Shown piece by piece: positions 10,991 to 18,936 of a DNA stretch of 64,000 nucleotides (the first letter of the stretch is position 1; each line of letters opens with the position of its first letter). Made by a program: the position numbers and the translations under genes. Source of the stretch: Rhodovibrio salinarum DSM 9154 (GTDB taxonomy: Bacteria > Pseudomonadota > Alphaproteobacteria > Kiloniellales > Rhodovibrionaceae); assembly GCF_000515255.1 (NCBI RefSeq), contig NZ_KI911559.1, forward strand, positions 3,290,693 to 3,354,692, given 5' to 3'. The notes under the pieces were generated by a model. That model did no database searches. It worked only from the letters and a program-made list of their open reading frames with translations, and was not told where the DNA came from.

Positions 10991-11881
10991 ATGCGCCTTG
11001 CCGTCCGCCCGCTCGACCTGTTCGGATTCATCGCGATCATGATCGTCTGGGGCAGCAACTTTGCCGTCTCCAAGGTCGGATTGCAGGAGTTGCCGCCGAT
11101 CCTGCTGGTCGGCCTGCGCTTCATGATCGTCGCCGCCCTCCTGGTGCCGTTTGTGAAGGTGCCGAAGGGCAAGCTGCTCGGTGTCTTTGCCGTTTCGGTC
11201 GTGCTCGGGTTTCTGCACTTCTCGCTGATGTTCACCGGTCTGACCGGGATCGACGCCTCCACCGCGGCGATCTCGATCCAGTTGCAGGTGCCGTTCGCTG
11301 CAATCCTGGCGGCGTTGGCGTTCGGCGAAACGGTGGGCTGGCGCCGCGCGCTCGGCATGGCGATCGCCTTCGCCGGCGTAGCCGTGATCGCAGGGGAACC
11401 ACGGCTGGACGGGGCTTATGGGTCGCTTGCGCTGGTGCTCTCCGCCGCCTTGGTCTGGGCGGTGGCAAACGTGCTGGTCAAACGCCTGGACGATATCAAC
11501 GGCACGCAGCTCAATGCCTATATGGCCGCCTTCGCATTCCCGCAGTTGTTCTTCGCCTCCTTCCTGCTGGAAGGCGGGCAGTGGGATGCGCTGGCCAGCG
11601 CGGACTGGCTGACTGTCGGCTTGGTGCTGGCGTACCAGTCCGTGATCGTGGTCGTCTTGGGCTATGGGCTGTGGTACGCCCTTCTGGGACGCTACGACGT
11701 TAATATCGCGATGCCGTTCACGCTCATGGTCCCCTTCTTCGGCGTGGCGAGCGGCGTAATCGCGCTCGGCGAACCGCTGACCTGGCGGCTGCTCGCCGGA
11801 GGCGCGATGACGGTGATCGGGGTCGGGATCGTCACCATCCGCCGCCCGCGCGTGACCGGCCCAACGCTGGAGCGGACTTAG
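10991..11881 (+). CDS. EamA-family (DMT superfamily) transporter
   Basis: This 296-residue membrane protein has about ten hydrophobic segments arranged as two five-helix EamA repeats. The first begins FIAIMIVWGSNFAVSKVG, with a conserved WG at the start of helix 1, and includes TGLTGIDASTAAISIQLQVPF before helix 4; the second begins near LALVLSAALVWAVANVLVKR and ends VPFFGVASGVIALGEPLTW. Members export metabolites such as amino acids, or have unknown substrates; nothing here fixes the substrate. The gene ends 19 bases before the amidase gene, so they may be cotranscribed. A second EamA transporter is encoded at 43573-44553. Confidence 0.87.
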   Translation: MRLAVRPLDLFGFIAIMIVWGSNFAVSKVGLQELPPILLVGLRFMIVAALLVPFVKVPKGKLLGVFAVSVVLGFLHFSLMFTGLTGIDASTAAISIQLQVPFAAILAALAFGETVGWRRALGMAIAFAGVAVIAGEPRLDGAYGSLALVLSAALVWAVANVLVKRLDDINGTQLNAYMAAFAFPQLFFASFLLEGGQWDALASADWLTVGLVLAYQSVIVVVLGYGLWYALLGRYDVNIAMPFTLMVPFFGVASGVIALGEPLTWRLLAGGAMTVIGVGIVTIRRPRVTGPTLERT

Positions 11882-11900
11882 CCCGGGACGCAAGGCGCAC

Positions 11901-12599
11901 ATGGCTCAGCCGGTCGATCACCCCTCCCCTAACCATGAACCGCGGCCGGACGGCGTGGCCGTCGATATCCTGCTGCTCCACTATACCGGAATGCTGACCG
12001 GCACGGCGGCGCTGGACCGGCTGTGCCAGCCGGAGGCCAAGGTTTCCGCACACTACCTTATCGAGGAAGACGGCCAGATCGTTCGCCTGGTGCCGGAAGA
12101 CCGGCGCGCCTGGCACGCGGGCGTCGCCTGCTGGGCCGGCCAGACGAACATCAATGACCGATCCATCGGGATCGAGTTGGTCAATCCCGGTCACGAGTTC
12201 GGCTATCGTGCCTTCCCGGAGGCGCAGATGGCCGCGCTGATAGAGCTGTCCCAAGCCATCCGCACGCGCCATCCCATCCCGTCCCACAGAGTCCTGGGCC
12301 ATAGCGACGTGGCGCCCGCCCGCAAGCAGGATCCGGGCGAGCTGTTCGACTGGCCGCGCCTCGCCGATTATGGCCTTGGGGTTTGGCCACAAGAGGTGGT
12401 GGAACCGTCCAGGCTCCCCGACCTCGAGTGGTTCTTGGCGTGCCTGGAGCGCGTCGGCTACTGCCCCAGTGCCGATCCCGCCATCCTGCTGACCGCCTTT
12501 CAGCGCCACTTCCGCCCTGAAGCGGTCACGGGCGCGCCCGACACCGCCACGGCCGCCCGCCTGACCGGCTTGCTGCAGGTTCTGGACCACGCAGGCTAG
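11901..12599 (+). CDS. N-acetylmuramoyl-L-alanine amidase (Amidase_2, AmpD/AmiD type)
   Basis: This 232-residue protein has the Amidase_2 zinc fold: LLLHYTGM near residue 26 (first zinc histidine), SAHYLIEEDGQIVRLVPE, AWHAG, SIGIELVNPG, then GHSDVAPARKQDPGELFDW carrying the second histidine and the last zinc ligand (Asp) followed by DPG. These enzymes cut the amide bond between N-acetylmuramic acid and L-alanine of the stem peptide. No signal peptide or lipobox is visible, which points to a cytoplasmic, AmpD-like role in muropeptide recycling. The last about 70 residues look like a peptidoglycan-binding-type helical segment. It lies next to the cell-wall cluster, with only rnpB between. Confidence 0.88.
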   Translation: MAQPVDHPSPNHEPRPDGVAVDILLLHYTGMLTGTAALDRLCQPEAKVSAHYLIEEDGQIVRLVPEDRRAWHAGVACWAGQTNINDRSIGIELVNPGHEFGYRAFPEAQMAALIELSQAIRTRHPIPSHRVLGHSDVAPARKQDPGELFDWPRLADYGLGVWPQEVVEPSRLPDLEWFLACLERVGYCPSADPAILLTAFQRHFRPEAVTGAPDTATAARLTGLLQVLDHAG

Positions 12600-12621
12600 C
12601 CCGATCCGACCTGTCGTACCG

Positions 12622-12676
12622 TCCCATGCCATCCCATGGGACACCATGGGACGCCCCGACATGGGATTTCATGGGA
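12622..12676. promoter_or_regulatory. Cluster of six TGGGA/TCCCA repeats upstream of rnpB (MraZ-box-like)
   Basis: Six copies of a 5-base word occur within 55 bases as three pairs, each pair with 10-bp period: TCCCA at 12622 and 12632, TGGGA at 12637 and 12647, and TGGGA at 12662 and 12672. The middle copies form the palindrome CCCATGGG. TGGGN-N5-TGGGN is the repeat bound by the MraZ repressor in Escherichia coli, and the same word is repeated at the mraZ promoter 0.8 kb away. The cluster ends 16 bases before the proposed rnpB -35 element. That the site binds MraZ is inference. Confidence 0.55.
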
Positions 12677-12692
12677 CGGCGTCCAAGTCCGC

Positions 12693-12721
12693 TTGCGCGA
12701 AGCCTCAGACTTGCTTACCTC
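12693..12721 (+). promoter_or_regulatory. Candidate rnpB promoter
   Basis: TTGCGC (12693-12698) and TACCTC (12716-12721) are separated by 17 bases. Transcription from here would begin near 12728, which coincides with the first base of RNase P helix P1 at 12729. The -10 box is a weak match, so the call rests mainly on position. Confidence 0.45.
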
Positions 12722-12728
12722 CGGGGTC

Positions 12729-13148
<420 letters not shown>

Positions 13149-13443
13149 GCTTTATTAGCGTCAATATTGATCGATTGTATTGCCCCTATTTGCGACGGAT
13201 AGGGGTGGCGCGCGTCATATCCACAACTTGCGGGACCACAAGTCGTCTACGGCCGCCCCAGGGCGCTGTGGAAGCAATCTTCTATGAGAACATAAGAGGA
13301 ACACCGTTCATGTGTCACATGAACTCGGCTGTGACCAGGTTGTGAAAGTCGCCGCCGGTCACTTGCGTCGAGTCGACCGAAAGGCATCGCAGCAAAGACC
13401 GGAAAATCCTTGATTTTAAGCTCTCCTTTACTTGGGCGGTGCA
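13149..13443 (+). other. Non-coding spacer between rnpB and the mraZ promoter
   Basis: No convincing gene lies in these 295 bases. It is locally AT-richer than its surroundings, especially 13155-13190 and 13270-13320. It contains one perfect 8-bp dyad, GTTCATGT (13306-13313) and ACATGAAC (13317-13324) with a 3-base centre, about 120 bases upstream of the mraZ -35 box, which looks like an operator rather than a terminator because no T-run follows. Short frames on either strand here lack ribosome binding sites and family resemblance. Confidence 0.5.
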
Positions 13444-13472
13444 TTGACACCCATATAGGCCCATGCTATCCC
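13444..13472 (+). promoter_or_regulatory. Candidate promoter of the dcw (mraZ) operon
   Basis: A perfect TTGACA (13444-13449) is followed after 17 bases by TATCCC (13467-13472), a 3 of 6 match to the -10 box. Transcription would start near 13479, giving a leader of about 80 bases to the GTG of mraZ. The spacer and -10 are themselves part of the CCCA repeat series, as expected for an autorepressed promoter. Confidence 0.6.
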
Positions 13473-13514
13473 ATGAAATCCCATGCAGGGCCATGGCAAC
13501 CCAATTAAAACCCA
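13450..13514. promoter_or_regulatory. MraZ-box array: CCCA repeats at 10-bp steps over the mraZ promoter
   Basis: CCCA (TGGG on the other strand) starts at 13450, 13460, 13470, 13480, 13500 and 13511, with a degenerate GCCA at 13490 keeping the phase; another CCCAT follows at 13531. Spacing of one helical turn between TGGGN words separated by 5 bases is the known MraZ operator layout (three copies in E. coli). Here there are six to eight copies, beginning directly after the -35 box and covering the -10 and the leader, which suits strong autorepression of the whole division and cell-wall operon. Confidence 0.75.
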
Positions 13515-13559
13515 GACCACGACGGCTGGGCCCATGGGACGCCACAAGGGGGTCGCCCG

Positions 13560-14033
13560 GTGCCGCAGGCATTCATTGGTTCCGCCAAGGCAAACAAAGT
13601 CGACCGGAAGGGACGCGTGTCCGTTCCGGCGGCTTTTCGTAAGGCCGTGGCGGGTCAGGAATTCCACGGCATCTACGTCTACGCCCACTACCTGCGTCCG
13701 GCACTGGTGGCGTTTGGTGAGGAGCGTATGGCGAAGTACATGAACGACCTGGAGGAACTGGACGAGTTCTCGGAGGAGTACGAGGAGCTCGCACAGGTCG
13801 TGTTCTCCGATGCCGAGCCGCTGTCGTTCGACGGCGAGGGTCGGATCATGCTGCCCAAGCACCAGATGGAACACGCCGGCATCGACGAGGCGGCGGCGTT
13901 CGTCGGCCGTGGCCTGACTTTCGAGATCTGGAACCCCGAAACCTATGCCGAGCAGCGCGAGGCCGCCCGCGAGCGCGCCGCGAAGAAGGGAATCGGGCCG
14001 AAGAAGAAGCAGAAGGTGGAGGCGGAAGCATGA
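13560..14033 (+). CDS. mraZ: MraZ transcriptional regulator
   Basis: This 157-residue protein has two SpoVT/AbrB-like MraZ domains: FIGSAKANKVDRKGRVSVPA at the N-terminus (the family DxKGRxxxP motif) and LSFDGEGRIMLPKHQMEHAG near residue 90 (second copy, DGEGRIMLP). MraZ forms rings that bind TGGG repeats and represses the dcw operon, and its own promoter carries such repeats. The start is GTG at 13560, preceded by AAGGGGG about 10 bases upstream; no ATG fits. The C-terminal 20 residues are lysine-rich. The stop overlaps the rsmH start by 4 bases (ATGA), so the regulator is the first gene of the operon it controls. Confidence 0.95.
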   Translation: MPQAFIGSAKANKVDRKGRVSVPAAFRKAVAGQEFHGIYVYAHYLRPALVAFGEERMAKYMNDLEELDEFSEEYEELAQVVFSDAEPLSFDGEGRIMLPKHQMEHAGIDEAAAFVGRGLTFEIWNPETYAEQREAARERAAKKGIGPKKKQKVEAEA

Positions 14034-15064
14034 TGGCGCGCGCCCCCGCCGACTCTCACCTTACGCCGCAGGCGACCCAGCCGGGCGGCCATGTCCCCGT
14101 CATGCTGGCGGAGGTGCTGGACGCGCTGCAGCCAGCCGACGGCGGCATCTACCTCGACGCCACCTTCGGCCTGGGCGGCTATGCCAAGGGTATCCTGGAT
14201 TCTGCCGCCTGCACCGTCTGGGGTCTCGATCGCGACCCGCAGGCGATCGCGCGCGGTCAGGCCATGACGGAGGCGGAAGACGGTCGCCTGCATCTCGCCG
14301 AAGGGCGCTTCGGCGCGCTGGACCGGGTTCTGGAAGAGCGCGGCGTGGCCCCGGTGGACGGCATCGCGTTCGACTTGGGGGTGTCCTCTCCGCAGTTGGA
14401 CGTTGCCGAGCGCGGCTTCTCTTTCCGCTTCGACGGCCCGCTCGACATGCGCATGGGATCGGATGGGCCGACCGCCGCCGATGTCGTCAACGAGCTGGCG
14501 GAAGGCGATCTGGCCCGGATCGTGCGCGACTACGGCGAAGAGAAGAAGGCCCGACGAGTCGCCCGCGCGATCACCCAGGCCCGCGGCGACAAACCGATTC
14601 AACGCACCGGCGAGCTGGCCGAAATCGTGCGCGGCGCCGTCGGCCACGCCAGGGGCAAGGCGAAGGCGCACGAGATCGATCCGGCCACCCGCACCTTCCA
14701 GGCGATCCGGATTTACGTGAACGACGAGCTGGGCGAGCTAGAGCGCGGCCTTGCCGCGGCCGAACGCGCGCTTAAGCCGGGCGGCCGGCTGGCGGTAGTC
14801 TCCTTCCACTCGCTGGAGGACCGCGCGGTCAAACAGTTCCTACGCACCCGCAGCGGCGACGTCCCACGGGCATCCCGGCACAGCCCCGACCCGGACCCGG
14901 CGGACCGGCTGCCGGAGCCGACCTTTCGCGTTCTGTTCCGCCAGGCCAAGAAGCCGCGAGCAGACGAAGCCGAGACCAATCCCCGGGCACGTTCCGCCCG
15001 GCTGCGCGCCGCCGAGCGCACGGCCGCGCCGGCCTGGGCCAACTTCGAAGAGGGCCGGGCATGA
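14030..15064 (+). CDS. rsmH: 16S rRNA (cytosine-1402-N4)-methyltransferase RsmH
   Basis: This 344-residue SAM-dependent methyltransferase (formerly MraW) N4-methylates C1402 in the ribosomal P site. Diagnostic features: GGHVPVMLAEVLDAL near the start, YLDATFGLGGYAKGIL (SAM-binding motif I), VWGLDRDPQAIA (motif II acidic residue), GIAFDLGVSSPQLD, RGFSFRFDGPLDMRM, and LKPGGRLAVVSFHSLEDRAV near residue 250. Length is slightly above the usual 310 because of a proline-rich tail. The start overlaps the mraZ stop and the stop overlaps the ftsL start, both by ATGA, implying translational coupling. Confidence 0.96.
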   Translation: MMARAPADSHLTPQATQPGGHVPVMLAEVLDALQPADGGIYLDATFGLGGYAKGILDSAACTVWGLDRDPQAIARGQAMTEAEDGRLHLAEGRFGALDRVLEERGVAPVDGIAFDLGVSSPQLDVAERGFSFRFDGPLDMRMGSDGPTAADVVNELAEGDLARIVRDYGEEKKARRVARAITQARGDKPIQRTGELAEIVRGAVGHARGKAKAHEIDPATRTFQAIRIYVNDELGELERGLAAAERALKPGGRLAVVSFHSLEDRAVKQFLRTRSGDVPRASRHSPDPDPADRLPEPTFRVLFRQAKKPRADEAETNPRARSARLRAAERTAAPAWANFEEGRA

Positions 15065-15723
15065 GCGTCGTGCGCGTGTCACTGGTAATTTGGCTGATCG
15101 TCGCGGGCGCGGTCGCGCTCGGGCTGTATCAGGTGAAGTATGAGGTGCAGCGCCTGGAGGAGGAGTTGCATCAGGTGCGCAACGACATCCGTCAGGACCG
15201 TATGGCCCTGCATGTGCTGGAAGCGGAGTGGGCCTACCTGAACCGGCCGGAACGCCTGGAACGCCTGGCGTCGAAGCACCTCGACATGGGTCCGGGTAAC
15301 GCCAAGCAGGTCGCCGCCGTGTCCGCCCTGCCCCCACGGATCACCGAGTCCGAGGAGCGCGTGCGCTATGCCGCCGCCAGCAGCGACAACGGCGAAGATG
15401 CCATGCCGTTGCCCCAGGCCAAGCCCTGGTCGCTGGAACAGCCGATCTATGCGCGTGCCGAACAACGCCAGCCACGCCGCGGCGTGAACACCCCGCTGGT
15501 GCAGGCCACCGCACAGGTCGCCGCGCGCCAGACGACCACGCCTCGCAAGAACGCCGGGAACCAAAACAACACCCGGAGCCATAACAACACGGCCGGTCAG
15601 GTCGGACAGTCGGACGAGTCCCAGCGACTCACCTCCAAGGCGTCGCCGCCGCGCTCCAGCCCACCTGTACAACGGGCCATCGCGGTCGGCGACGTTCTGA
15701 TCAAGGTGGGGGTCCGCCAATGA
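15061..15723 (+). CDS. ftsL: Cell division protein FtsL, with long C-terminal extension
   Basis: This 220-residue bitopic membrane protein has a short N-terminus, one transmembrane helix (about 5-22, VSLVIWLIVAGAVALGLYQV) and a coiled-coil heptad region (about 24-60, VQRLEEELHQVRNDIRQDRM) ending in LEAEWAYLNRPERLERLASKHL, the FtsL hallmark. FtsL with FtsB and FtsQ activates the FtsWI septal synthase. The roughly 120 residues after the coiled coil are low-complexity, rich in Gln, Asn, Thr and Ala, and are not part of the usual 90-120 residue protein. No gene for FtsB occurs in this cluster. It overlaps both neighbours by 4 bases. Confidence 0.88.
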   Translation: MSVVRVSLVIWLIVAGAVALGLYQVKYEVQRLEEELHQVRNDIRQDRMALHVLEAEWAYLNRPERLERLASKHLDMGPGNAKQVAAVSALPPRITESEERVRYAAASSDNGEDAMPLPQAKPWSLEQPIYARAEQRQPRRGVNTPLVQATAQVAARQTTTPRKNAGNQNNTRSHNNTAGQVGQSDESQRLTSKASPPRSSPPVQRAIAVGDVLIKVGVRQ

Positions 15724-17471
15724 GCCGTCGGCGCCATGCGCCCTGTGCCCCACATGACTACAGCCAACGACCGGCGGGCCCTGTCCGCCGGGCGTTGCGT
15801 TTGGATGGCACCCGCAAGGAGGTGCTGGAGACCGGGCGTACCCGACTCTTGGTCGCGGGTATCGTGTTCGCTGTTGCCTTTTCGGCGATCAGCGTCCGCG
15901 TGCTCGAACTCGCGGTCCTGAGCGGTGGCGCCGCGCGCGACCTGGCGACCCGCGCGGACGGCGCGCCCCCGGCACAGACCCGCGCGGATATCGTGGACCG
16001 CAACGGCCATGTGCTGGCGACCACCCTGCCGGTGGCCTCGCTCTATGCCGACCCGCGGGAAGTCAACGATCCGGCAAAGGTCGCCAACCTTCTGGCACCG
16101 ATCCTGACCGAGTCCACCGCAGCCGAGCTGCAGGCGCTGCTCGACAGCACCAAGCATTTCGTCTGGCTGGAGCGCAAGCTGACCCCGCGCCAGCAGTACA
16201 AGATCAACCGCCTTGGTATTCCGGCGTTGCGGTTCCAGGAGAGCGAGCAGCGCTTCTACCCCTACGGCGAGCTGACCGCGCACGCGGTCGGCTACACCAA
16301 CGTCGACGGCAAGGGCATTGCGGGGATCGAACAGTCGTTCAATCAGTTGCTCAAGGATTCCAACCAGCCCCTGCAACTGTCCCTCGACGTGCGCGTGCAG
16401 CACATCCTGATGGAGGAGCTGCGCGCCAAGATGGAGGAGTTTGAAGGCATCGGCGCGGCCGGTCTGGTGATGGACGTGCGCACCGGCGAGCTGCTGGCGA
16501 TGGGGTCCCTGCCCACCTTCGATCCGCACGAACCTGGCCGGGCAAGCGACGACGCGACCTTCAACCGCGCCACGCTCGGCATCTACGAGATGGGCTCGAC
16601 CTTCAAGATCTTCTCCATCGCCGCGGCGCTGGAAGCCCACTCGGTCAAGCTGTTCGACAAGTTCGACGTCTCCGAACCGCTGCACAAGGCCGGCTTCACG
16701 ATCCGCGACTACAAGCAGAAGGATGGCAAGCTCACCGTTCCGCAGATCTTCATGTACTCGTCCAACATCGGGACGGCGAAGATCGCGATGCAAATGGGCA
16801 AGGAAGTCCAGCAGACCACGCTGCGCGACCTCGGCCTGACCCGTCCGGTCAACCTGGAACTGCCGGAGATCGGCACGCCCATGGTGCCCCATCCCTGGCG
16901 CGACATCAGCACCGTCACGGTCTCCTACGGCCATGGCATCGCGGTCAACGCGGTGCAGCTGGCCAGTGCCGTCAGCGCCACGGTAAATGGCGGCCACCGC
17001 CACTCCCCGACCCTGCTTCGGCGCGATCCCGAGGACGTCGGCGCGGGGAAGACGGTATTCTCGGCCAAGACCAGCGAGCAGATGCGCCAACTGATGCGCC
17101 TGGTGGTCGAATACGGTACCGGCAAGAACGCCGATGCCTACGGCTACCGCGTGGGCGGCAAGACCGGCACCGCCGACAAGCAGAAAAACGGCCGTTACAG
17201 CAACGCGAAGATCTCCTCCTTCGTCGGCGCCTTTCCGATGGACGATCCGCGCTATGTCGTCTTCGCCATGGTCGACGAGCCTAAAGGGCAGGAACACACC
17301 TTCGGCTATGCCACGGGCGGCTGGGTGGCCGCGCCGGTGGTCAAGAACGTGATCGAGCGCATGGGCCCGATGCTGGGCATCCAACCGCATCCGGCCAATA
17401 TGCCGAAAAAGGAGAACCACCCGCTTCTGGTCAACGCAGAGGGCGAGGACGAGCGGGTTGCATCTAACTGA
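15720..17471 (+). CDS. ftsI: Septal peptidoglycan transpeptidase FtsI (PBP3)
   Basis: This 583-residue class B penicillin-binding protein forms cross-links in septal peptidoglycan. One N-terminal transmembrane helix (about 40-62) follows an arginine-rich cytoplasmic tail, then the dimerisation domain with ADIVDRNGHVLATTL, then the transpeptidase domain. The catalytic serine is in GSTFK (Ser293, Lys296), the SxN motif is SSN (347-349), and the KTG motif is at 481-483 (GGKTGTADK). It partners with FtsW, encoded six genes downstream. The start overlaps ftsL by 4 bases, and its end overlaps the TTG start of murE by 14 bases. Confidence 0.96.
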   Translation: MSRRRHAPCAPHDYSQRPAGPVRRALRLDGTRKEVLETGRTRLLVAGIVFAVAFSAISVRVLELAVLSGGAARDLATRADGAPPAQTRADIVDRNGHVLATTLPVASLYADPREVNDPAKVANLLAPILTESTAAELQALLDSTKHFVWLERKLTPRQQYKINRLGIPALRFQESEQRFYPYGELTAHAVGYTNVDGKGIAGIEQSFNQLLKDSNQPLQLSLDVRVQHILMEELRAKMEEFEGIGAAGLVMDVRTGELLAMGSLPTFDPHEPGRASDDATFNRATLGIYEMGSTFKIFSIAAALEAHSVKLFDKFDVSEPLHKAGFTIRDYKQKDGKLTVPQIFMYSSNIGTAKIAMQMGKEVQQTTLRDLGLTRPVNLELPEIGTPMVPHPWRDISTVTVSYGHGIAVNAVQLASAVSATVNGGHRHSPTLLRRDPEDVGAGKTVFSAKTSEQMRQLMRLVVEYGTGKNADAYGYRVGGKTGTADKQKNGRYSNAKISSFVGAFPMDDPRYVVFAMVDEPKGQEHTFGYATGGWVAAPVVKNVIERMGPMLGIQPHPANMPKKENHPLLVNAEGEDERVASN

Positions 17472-18936
17472 TCTGATCGACCGCACGGCAGGTACGCACA
17501 TGGCGTCCGGGACGACGCGACAGATCGATATTACCGGCCTGACCGCGGACAGTCGCGCGGTCCGGGAGGGGTATCTGTTCGCGGCAATCCCCGGCACGCG
17601 CGCCGACGGCCGGCAATTCATCGCCGATGCCGTCGCGAACGGTGCGCGTGCCGTGCTCGCGCCCGAGGACACGCAGCTCGATGCGGGCGTGAACGCCACG
17701 CTGGTCGAGGCGACGGACGTGCGCAGCGCCTTCGCCCGCATGGCCGCCGCCTTCTACGGCCGGCAACCCGCCTTCATCGCGGCCGTCACCGGAACCAACG
17801 GCAAGACCAGCGTCGCCACCTTCGCCCGGCAGCTATGGACGCGCGCCGGCGAACAGGCGGCCAGCGTCGGCACGCTGGGACTCGTTCCGGAAATCGCCGA
17901 CAGTCCGGGCAAACTGACCACACCGGATCCGGAGGCCCTGCACCGCTGCCTTGCGCAGCTGGCCGACCAGGGCGTTCACCGCTTGGCGATCGAGGCGTCC
18001 AGCCATGGCCTGGATCAGGCGCGCCTCGACGGACTCCAGGTCTCCGCCGCGGCGTTCACCAACCTGACCCAGGATCATCTGGACTACCACGGCACGCTGG
18101 ACGCCTATCTCGCGGCCAAGCTGCGGCTGTTCAGCCATCTGCTGCAGGACGGTGGCACGGCCGTGGTCAACGCCGATTCCCAGCACGCCGGCGCCGTGCT
18201 GGAAGCGTGCCGGACGCGCAACCTAACGGTGTGGACCTACGGCGAGGCCAAGACGAGCGACATCCGCCTGGCGGCCCGACAGCCGACCCTGGCGGGCCAG
18301 CACCTCGAGCTGGACCTGTTCGGCGATAGTGCGCGCGTGCAGCTGCCGCTGGTCGGCAAGTTCCAGGCGATGAACGCGCTCGCGGCCCTGGGGCTGGTGT
18401 TGGCAAGCGGCCTGGACCGTGACGCCGCGCTCGCCGGGATGGCGGCGCTGGAAGGCGTCCCGGGGCGCCTGCAGCGGGTCGCGGAAACACCGTCAGGCGG
18501 ACAGGTGTTCGTCGACTATGCCCACACCCCGGACGCGCTGGAGACGGTGCTGCAGGCGCTGCGCCCGCACGTCGGCCGGCGGCTGATCTGCATCTTCGGC
18601 TGCGGCGGCGACCGCGACCGCGGCAAACGCCCGATCATGGGCGAGATCGCCGCCCGCCTTGCCGAGGAAGCGATCGTCACCGACGACAACCCGCGCAGCG
18701 AGGATCCGGCTGCGATTCGCCAGGAGATCCTGGCCGCCGCACCGGACTCGCGAGAGGTCGACGACCGCGCCCGCGCGATCCGCGAGGCGATCGCCGAGAT
18801 GGACGACGGCGATCTCCTTTTGATTGCCGGAAAGGGTCATGAAACCGGCCAAATCGTTGGCGATCAAACCCTGCCGTTCGACGACGCGGAGGTCGCGCGA
18901 GCGGCCATCGCGCAACTGAAGGCAGGACACCCATGA
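17458..18936 (+). CDS. murE: UDP-MurNAc-tripeptide synthetase MurE
   Basis: This 492-residue Mur ligase adds meso-diaminopimelate to UDP-MurNAc-L-Ala-D-Glu in the cytoplasm. The ATP-binding loop is VTGTNGKTSVA (about 107-117), followed by LTTPDP and EASSHGLDQARLDG. The DNPR motif at 410-413 is the signature of meso-DAP selectivity, as opposed to lysine-type enzymes. The chosen start is TTG at 17458, giving MHLTDLI, the usual MurE N-terminus; an ATG at 17500 would cut off conserved sequence. It overlaps ftsI by 14 bases and murF by 4. Confidence 0.95.
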   Translation: MHLTDLIDRTAGTHMASGTTRQIDITGLTADSRAVREGYLFAAIPGTRADGRQFIADAVANGARAVLAPEDTQLDAGVNATLVEATDVRSAFARMAAAFYGRQPAFIAAVTGTNGKTSVATFARQLWTRAGEQAASVGTLGLVPEIADSPGKLTTPDPEALHRCLAQLADQGVHRLAIEASSHGLDQARLDGLQVSAAAFTNLTQDHLDYHGTLDAYLAAKLRLFSHLLQDGGTAVVNADSQHAGAVLEACRTRNLTVWTYGEAKTSDIRLAARQPTLAGQHLELDLFGDSARVQLPLVGKFQAMNALAALGLVLASGLDRDAALAGMAALEGVPGRLQRVAETPSGGQVFVDYAHTPDALETVLQALRPHVGRRLICIFGCGGDRDRGKRPIMGEIAARLAEEAIVTDDNPRSEDPAAIRQEILAAAPDSREVDDRARAIREAIAEMDDGDLLLIAGKGHETGQIVGDQTLPFDDAEVARAAIAQLKAGHP

